Shown here one piece after another: positions 5,872 through 6,182 of a stretch of 6,182 nt of DNA. The translations under genes were made by a program, and so were the position numbers. The DNA lies in the NCBI GenBank assembly GCA_021789565.1, contig JAJYJL010000548.1:1-6182 (forward strand), written 5' to 3'. This DNA comes from Acidobacteriota bacterium. GTDB lineage: Bacteria > Acidobacteriota > Terriglobia > UBA7540. Position 1 is the stretch's first letter; each line of letters begins with the position of its first letter. The notes under the pieces were generated by a model. That model ran no database searches. It was not told the DNA's origin and saw only the letters and a program-made list of their open reading frames with translations.

Positions 5872-6182
5872 CTAATTCAAGTAGAGATGGGGAAAGATAG
5901 TCGCGAAAATCGCTTCCGGGCTCTTATACTTCAGCAAAGCGGTCCGAACATTGCGAAGAAACCCTTTCTTCATCCCTTCGCGGAGGCGACGGCACATAAG
6001 CAGGGACGTCTTACGGGTCACTCCGAGGTGTTGCTCTAGCTCTTCAGGTTTCAATCTGCGGCTGCTCCGTTTCCTGATCATAGCGATGGCATCCAGCCAC
6101 TTGGCCATCGGAACGTGTGTATGGTCGAGGGCTGTTTTGGTCGTCACCGTGAACTGGCGCCGACAAGCACGGCAGTAATACA
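5872..6182 (-). CDS. IS1595/ISXO2-type transposase, N-terminal fragment without DDE domain
   Basis: The minus-strand frame is open at the right edge and ends at TAG 5872-5874, giving 102 visible residues. It begins YYCRACRRQFTV, the second half of a zinc ribbon (CxxC), continues with the family block HVPMAKWLDAI, and then a helix-turn-helix (PEELEQHLGVTRKTSLLMCRRLREGM). This is the usual N-terminal order of IS1595-group transposases, where the next element should be the VEVDE-type start of the DDE nuclease domain. Here the helix is followed by about 30 unrelated residues (GFLRNVRTALLKYKSPEA...) and a stop, so the catalytic domain is absent and the element cannot move on its own. An apparent start at GTG 6147 lies inside the zinc ribbon block and is not the true start. 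The rest of the gene lies outside the window. A stand-alone DNA-binding relic is possible. Confidence 0.7.
   Translation of the reverse strand, partial: YYCRACRRQFTVTTKTALDHTHVPMAKWLDAIAMIRKRSSRRLKPEELEQHLGVTRKTSLLMCRRLREGMKKGFLRNVRTALLKYKSPEAIFATIFPHLYLN

Noticed and set aside
1..6182. CRISPR array, retron, toxin-antitoxin or defence operon
   Set aside because: No regularly spaced repeats, reverse transcriptase, Cas, nuclease or paired small genes are visible on either strand.

Overview
The window looks like bacterial accessory DNA of moderate GC content, most plausibly from a soil or sediment bacterium. The adjacent DUF2339 and DUF3999 membrane/secreted pair is a layout I associate with Acidobacteriota, among other Gram-negative groups, so that assignment is tentative. 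No rRNA or complete tRNA is present to fix the taxon.

Layout, left to right. (1) 1-288, + strand: the C-terminal end of an unrecognised gene cut by the window edge. (2) 289-700: about 410 bases without a convincing gene, ending in a dyad and a Shine-Dalgarno site. (3) 701-2095, + strand: a complete 464-residue tyrosine phenol-lyase, the best-supported gene here. It keeps the catalytic lysine, and the Thr and Arg residues that separate this enzyme from tryptophanase. (4) 2221-2268, - strand: the 3' half of a tRNA-Thr(CGU) gene without its 5' half, as left by a tyrosine-recombinase integration. (5) 2351-2641, - strand: an unexplained open frame of 96 codons. (6) 2475-3503 and 3506-5377, - strand: a two-gene operon, DUF2339 (polytopic membrane protein) first and DUF3999 (secreted or periplasmic) second. 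The DUF3999 gene loses its family-like C-terminus at about position 2631. (7) 5378-5871: about 490 bases without a convincing gene but with several dyads. (8) 5872-6182, - strand: a transposase fragment of the IS1595/ISXO2 type with the zinc ribbon and helix-turn-helix but no DDE domain, running off the right edge.

How it fits together. The lyase acts alone in the cytoplasm, cleaving L-tyrosine to phenol, pyruvate and ammonium; no tyrosine permease or regulator is visible beside it. The DUF2339/DUF3999 pair is probably translated from one message with a 2-base gap, and its function is unknown. By the usual geometry of tRNA integration, an orphan 3' fragment has inserted DNA on its 5' side and older chromosome on its 3' side. 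This would place the lyase in the old flank and everything from about 2269 rightward in or beyond an inserted element. The broken DUF3999 end, the unexplained frame and the broken transposase on that side agree with repeated rearrangement. I see no complete new defence, CRISPR or retron-like system here. The most unusual structure is the recombination boundary at about 2221-2640.
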